Positions 61,013 through 64,000 of a stretch of 64,000 bases of DNA are shown piece after piece (the stretch's first letter is position 1; the number at the start of each line of letters is the position of its first letter). Source of the DNA: Dysidea avara (lineage: Eukaryota; Porifera; Demospongiae; Dictyoceratida; Dysideidae); NCBI RefSeq assembly GCF_963678975.1, contig NC_089285.1, positions 3,508,531 to 3,572,530 of the forward strand, written 5' to 3'. The notes below the pieces were generated by a model, which worked only from the letters and a program-made list of their open reading frames with translations, searched no databases and was not told the DNA's origin. The position numbers and the translations under genes are program-made.

Positions 61013-61657
61013 CTAAAAAACAACAAAAACTAATGGCAGAAAAGCTATATATTCGTACGACGATGGGGTACACATAGCTATCAGGTACAGCTACAACTTG
61101 AATAATCCAGTAAAATGTTCAATATAAGACCACCTAGCATTCAGTGACACTGATATTAAAGAATTCTGACTTTACACTGAAATTTTAGTTTAGAACAGCT
61201 TTGATGTAATTTGATAGCAACACCTCAACACAGCTATACTGTATTGTTCAGTATAACAGTAGGTATGATGATAATTATGTTGACAGTGTACACAACATGA
61301 AAAGACAAACCATTAGCAGAAATGCGGTGACTACTCTATTAGGAAGTTTTGTCGTAATTCAACTTGCATCTCTATAATTGTAGATCTAACTTCAGTATTA
61401 GAGTGGATCCTTGAGTGGTGGTTCATTATGGTATGTCTGCTTAATTAAATCCTTAGAAATGCTAAGCGTGTTCATATGGCTTTCGGCGACATTCGTGGTC
61501 ATGTGTGGTAAATACCTATCGCTTTTCTTAACGTGATTCATACCACCAATGAATTTATTACCACTTATGGTGCATTTTGTAGTCTTCTAATGGATCGTGG
61601 TATAGTAAGCTACTGTAGCATGATCGTTTACTTTCAATTAAGGTGGCTCTCAATTAA

Positions 61658-62334
61658 GGTGGCTCGGAACAGTTTTCATAAGGTTTCAACAGTGTTATGT
61701 AAGCAATCACATTAGCTATGAGGCTTAAATATAATCATTACTGTGGTTGACCAACAGTTCCTGTCATTTGCAAATGAATATAATTATGTTGCATAAGCAC
61801 ACATCATCACAGCATTTAACAAGATCGCCGTGTGCTATTATTACAAGCCTCCATACAAAAATGAACTAGTTGCCGGTTTTTTCAAGATACGACTGTCAAA
61901 TTTTGGATGGGCAATCGGTAGTAAATAAGCTGCAATTGTGCGGAAGTCGATTTTTAGTATTCACTTCTACCTGGCAGTGGCGAATTTTAAAAAAAATCTG
62001 TTTCAAATCTTTGTGTGACATGGGTAAAATTAACGCGTAAACCAAAGGCCTGGTAGGAAAAGTACCTCCGCACAATGATAGATAATCAGGTAAATAGTGT
62101 CTAACAGCGAATCCAGCCCCATAGCGTCAAGCGCGGAGGAAGAGTTCACTTTGAAGGGCTAAATTTGTAACTTACGCTACACGCATCCCAGAGAGCTCCT
62201 GTTTGTTGTAAATGGTAGAGAACAAACTGCTTCATAGATTTCTGTTAGTTCAATGCACTTCATGAAGATAGCTTGCTTGTTTTAGGCCCTGTAAATTTCA
62301 TAGTGAAGCCATACGGAAACTGTTCCCAGCCACC
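61658..62334. mobile_element. MITE with TTAA duplication, 677 bp
   Basis: The ends GGTGGCTCGGAACAGTTTTC and the inverted AAACTGTTCCCAGCCACC are flanked by TTAA at 61654-61657 and 62335-62338. TTAA targets are typical of piggyBac and Kolobok. The first end is partly duplicated just outside (61633-61648). No coding sequence. Confidence 0.85.
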
Positions 62335-62469
62335 TTAACTGAAATCCACAAAATTACTATAATAAAACTCTCTAATAGAGCGTTCAAGTTTGACCGAATT
62401 TCTGCTAATGTATACAAAAGCGAAGCAAACAATTATAAACAAATGTTCAATCAGAAACATAATCAAGTA

Positions 62470-63871
62470 TTATTCAGAGTCAGAATCAAATAGATATCCA
62501 AAGTACTTTTCGCATTCTTTGTAGTTACAGAACCACATTTCCTTTTCTGAATTTATCTTCTTTGCTTGTTTTATTGTGATATTCACACATGTGTGATGGT
62601 ATAAGTTATCACAAATATAACATTTCACCATACAGGGCACTTCTTCTGCAAACGGCTTCCTTGACATGTGCTCTGAGACATTTGGCAGTCTGCACTGGCT
62701 ATAAACATTCAACTTTTTAAGCATAGCCCTTTTCTCCTTGGTTTTTGTACATGGGAAGGGAGTAATCTTGCCAACTTCAAAGCAATTAATAAGATGACTG
62801 CGGATTTTCTTGTGGTCATAAAGGCATGATGCTGGATTTCTGCCAAAACAAAGATCAGTCAAAAAAGCAATAGCGTATACCCCACAATCATCATGCAGGG
62901 CTAACTTGCATTTGTACCTTCTCTAGATGGACTTTGATTTGTGCTGATCGTGTATTGCAAATGGCAGCAATTTGTTTCAAAACATGATATGTTGGTTCAG
63001 TGAAGATGCTGTCATATACGTAAACTTCATTATCTGACACATCTTTGATTGCCACCCAGTGATCACGGCCAGTGTGCAACACTTGACAGTAAGCAAATCC
63101 TGCATAACCTATCATCCAGTCAAACTTTTCAAACCTAAAACATTCTCCAATGGCTGGAGTTGATAGCCCCTACAAATCAGGGAATTGGTCACGTAAGAGT
63201 TGACTAGCAGCATTAATGTGATCATCGTCAAGCTTGTCACCTTGCTTAATACTGCCAATAAGCCTTGTAAATCTTTCAATAACATCATGCTGACAACGAT
63301 TACGATTATTCACTTTTCTCCTTTTGCGATGATGTACTTCAGGGCAGTGCTTGGATTGTTGTTTATCTTCAAGTGGTGACTGTGCAGTGGGCTGCTGTTT
63401 TTCTTGAAGTGGTGACTGAACAGTAGGTTGCTGTTTATCTTTAAGTGATGACAGTATGACCTATAAAAAAAGATGATGCAAATAAATTAGTATTACAGTG
63501 GTCCACACTTGTTGAGCCCTTTGTGTGTTTAGATAATTTAAAATTTGGATAAATGAAACCAATTCATCTATTTCAGAGCTCTGCTCAAGCACTCCAATAA
63601 AATGCACATCATGTTGACAACAATGACGATTACTTACTTTTCTCCTTTTGCGACTTGGGGCAGTAGTTGGATTGTTGCTTATCTTGAAGTGGTGGCTGTA
63701 CAGTGGGCTGCTGTTTATTTTCAAGTGGCGACTGTACAGTGGGCTGCTGTTTATCTTCAAGTGGTGAATGTGCAATCTATAAGAAAGACAATTTGTAATA
63801 CAGTGATCCTCTATTATCCAAACTTGCAGGGCCCTCATGGGTGTGTTTAGACAATTGAAAATTTCATTCAT
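62470..63871 (-). pseudogene. Ulp1-like peptidase with PHD-type C-terminus, decayed
   Basis: Minus strand: Pro/Gln repeats of the type QSPLEDKQQPTV (63780-63690 and again 63460-63355), then KLDDDHINAASQLLRDQF, a TAG stop, FAYCQVLHTGRDHWVAIKDV (candidate His), NEVYVYDS (candidate Asp), a one-base frameshift near 62920, DDCGVYAIAFLTDLCFG (candidate Cys) and a Cys/His-rich finger (CRLP...MVKCYICDNLYHHTC...WFCNYKEC) to the stop at 62470. The H-D-C order fits a C48 (Ulp1) cysteine peptidase joined to a PHD-like finger, a combination I recall from proliferated sponge and cnidarian families. The stop and frameshift make it a probable pseudogene. The 5' part may extend beyond the window. Confidence 0.72.
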
Positions 63872-64000
63872 TTATATCAGACCTACTAAATCACTCTAAT
63901 AAAATACACAACAGTTACACTTGTCTGAAGGAACAATATTTTTGTGGGAAACTGTAAACATCCATTATTAAGTTTTAGTGCTAGATATGGTATCAGTAGC

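Overview
The window reads as A+T-rich animal nuclear DNA, most likely from a sponge (demosponge). The reasons are multi-exon genes with GT-AG introns, many only 50-60 bp long; a receptor tyrosine kinase with an unfamiliar extracellular region; clear COX6C and SAE1 (AOS1) homologues; LINE reverse-transcriptase fragments; and a very dense load of short inverted-repeat transposons (MITEs). No bacterial, viral or CRISPR features were seen. The species assignment is an inference.

Layout. (1) 0.4-9.8 kb, + strand: 5'-incomplete receptor tyrosine kinase (RTK) gene with two copies of one extracellular module, a Ser/Thr stalk, a membrane segment, a tyrosine-rich juxtamembrane region and a complete kinase domain in 11 phase-consistent exons. 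(2) 9.8-13.4 kb: non-coding, with a nested pair of MITEs. (3) 13.4-24.7 kb and 25.9-43.9 kb: two copies (A and B) of a tandem segmental duplication. Each holds a shared MITE, a 26-bp minisatellite of exactly 53 (A) or 47 (B) units, a receptor-like gene related to the RTK but without kinase exons, and COX6C. COX6C is intact in B and cut after six codons in A. The copies differ by cleanly inserted elements, so each copy gives the empty site for the other: hAT-like, TA-type and 5-bp-TSD MITEs in A; a pogo-like transposon, a foldback element and a Harbinger-like MITE interrupted by its own family in B. (4) 46.0-48.1 kb, + strand: a three-exon gene of unknown function. (5) 48.66-53.2 kb, - strand: nine-exon SAE1 with a tRNA-Thr gene and a LINE fragment in its introns. 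(6) 53.2-64 kb: probable SAE1 promoter, then mostly MITEs, LINE remnants and decayed copies of repeat-like protein families (Ulp1-like peptidase plus PHD finger; a 'TGGMG' family).

How the parts relate. The RTK and its two neighbours share the stalk, membrane and juxtamembrane exons at matching splice phases, so they form a local receptor family in which one member signals through a kinase and two would end in a short tail. Both A and B may be pseudogenes, because I could not join their signal-peptide exon to the next exon in frame. The most unusual pattern is a roughly 20-nt motif (core CTCTAATAGAG, then CAGTCA) that recurs, often in tandem, inside MITEs whose termini and target-site duplications are unrelated, and also outside them.
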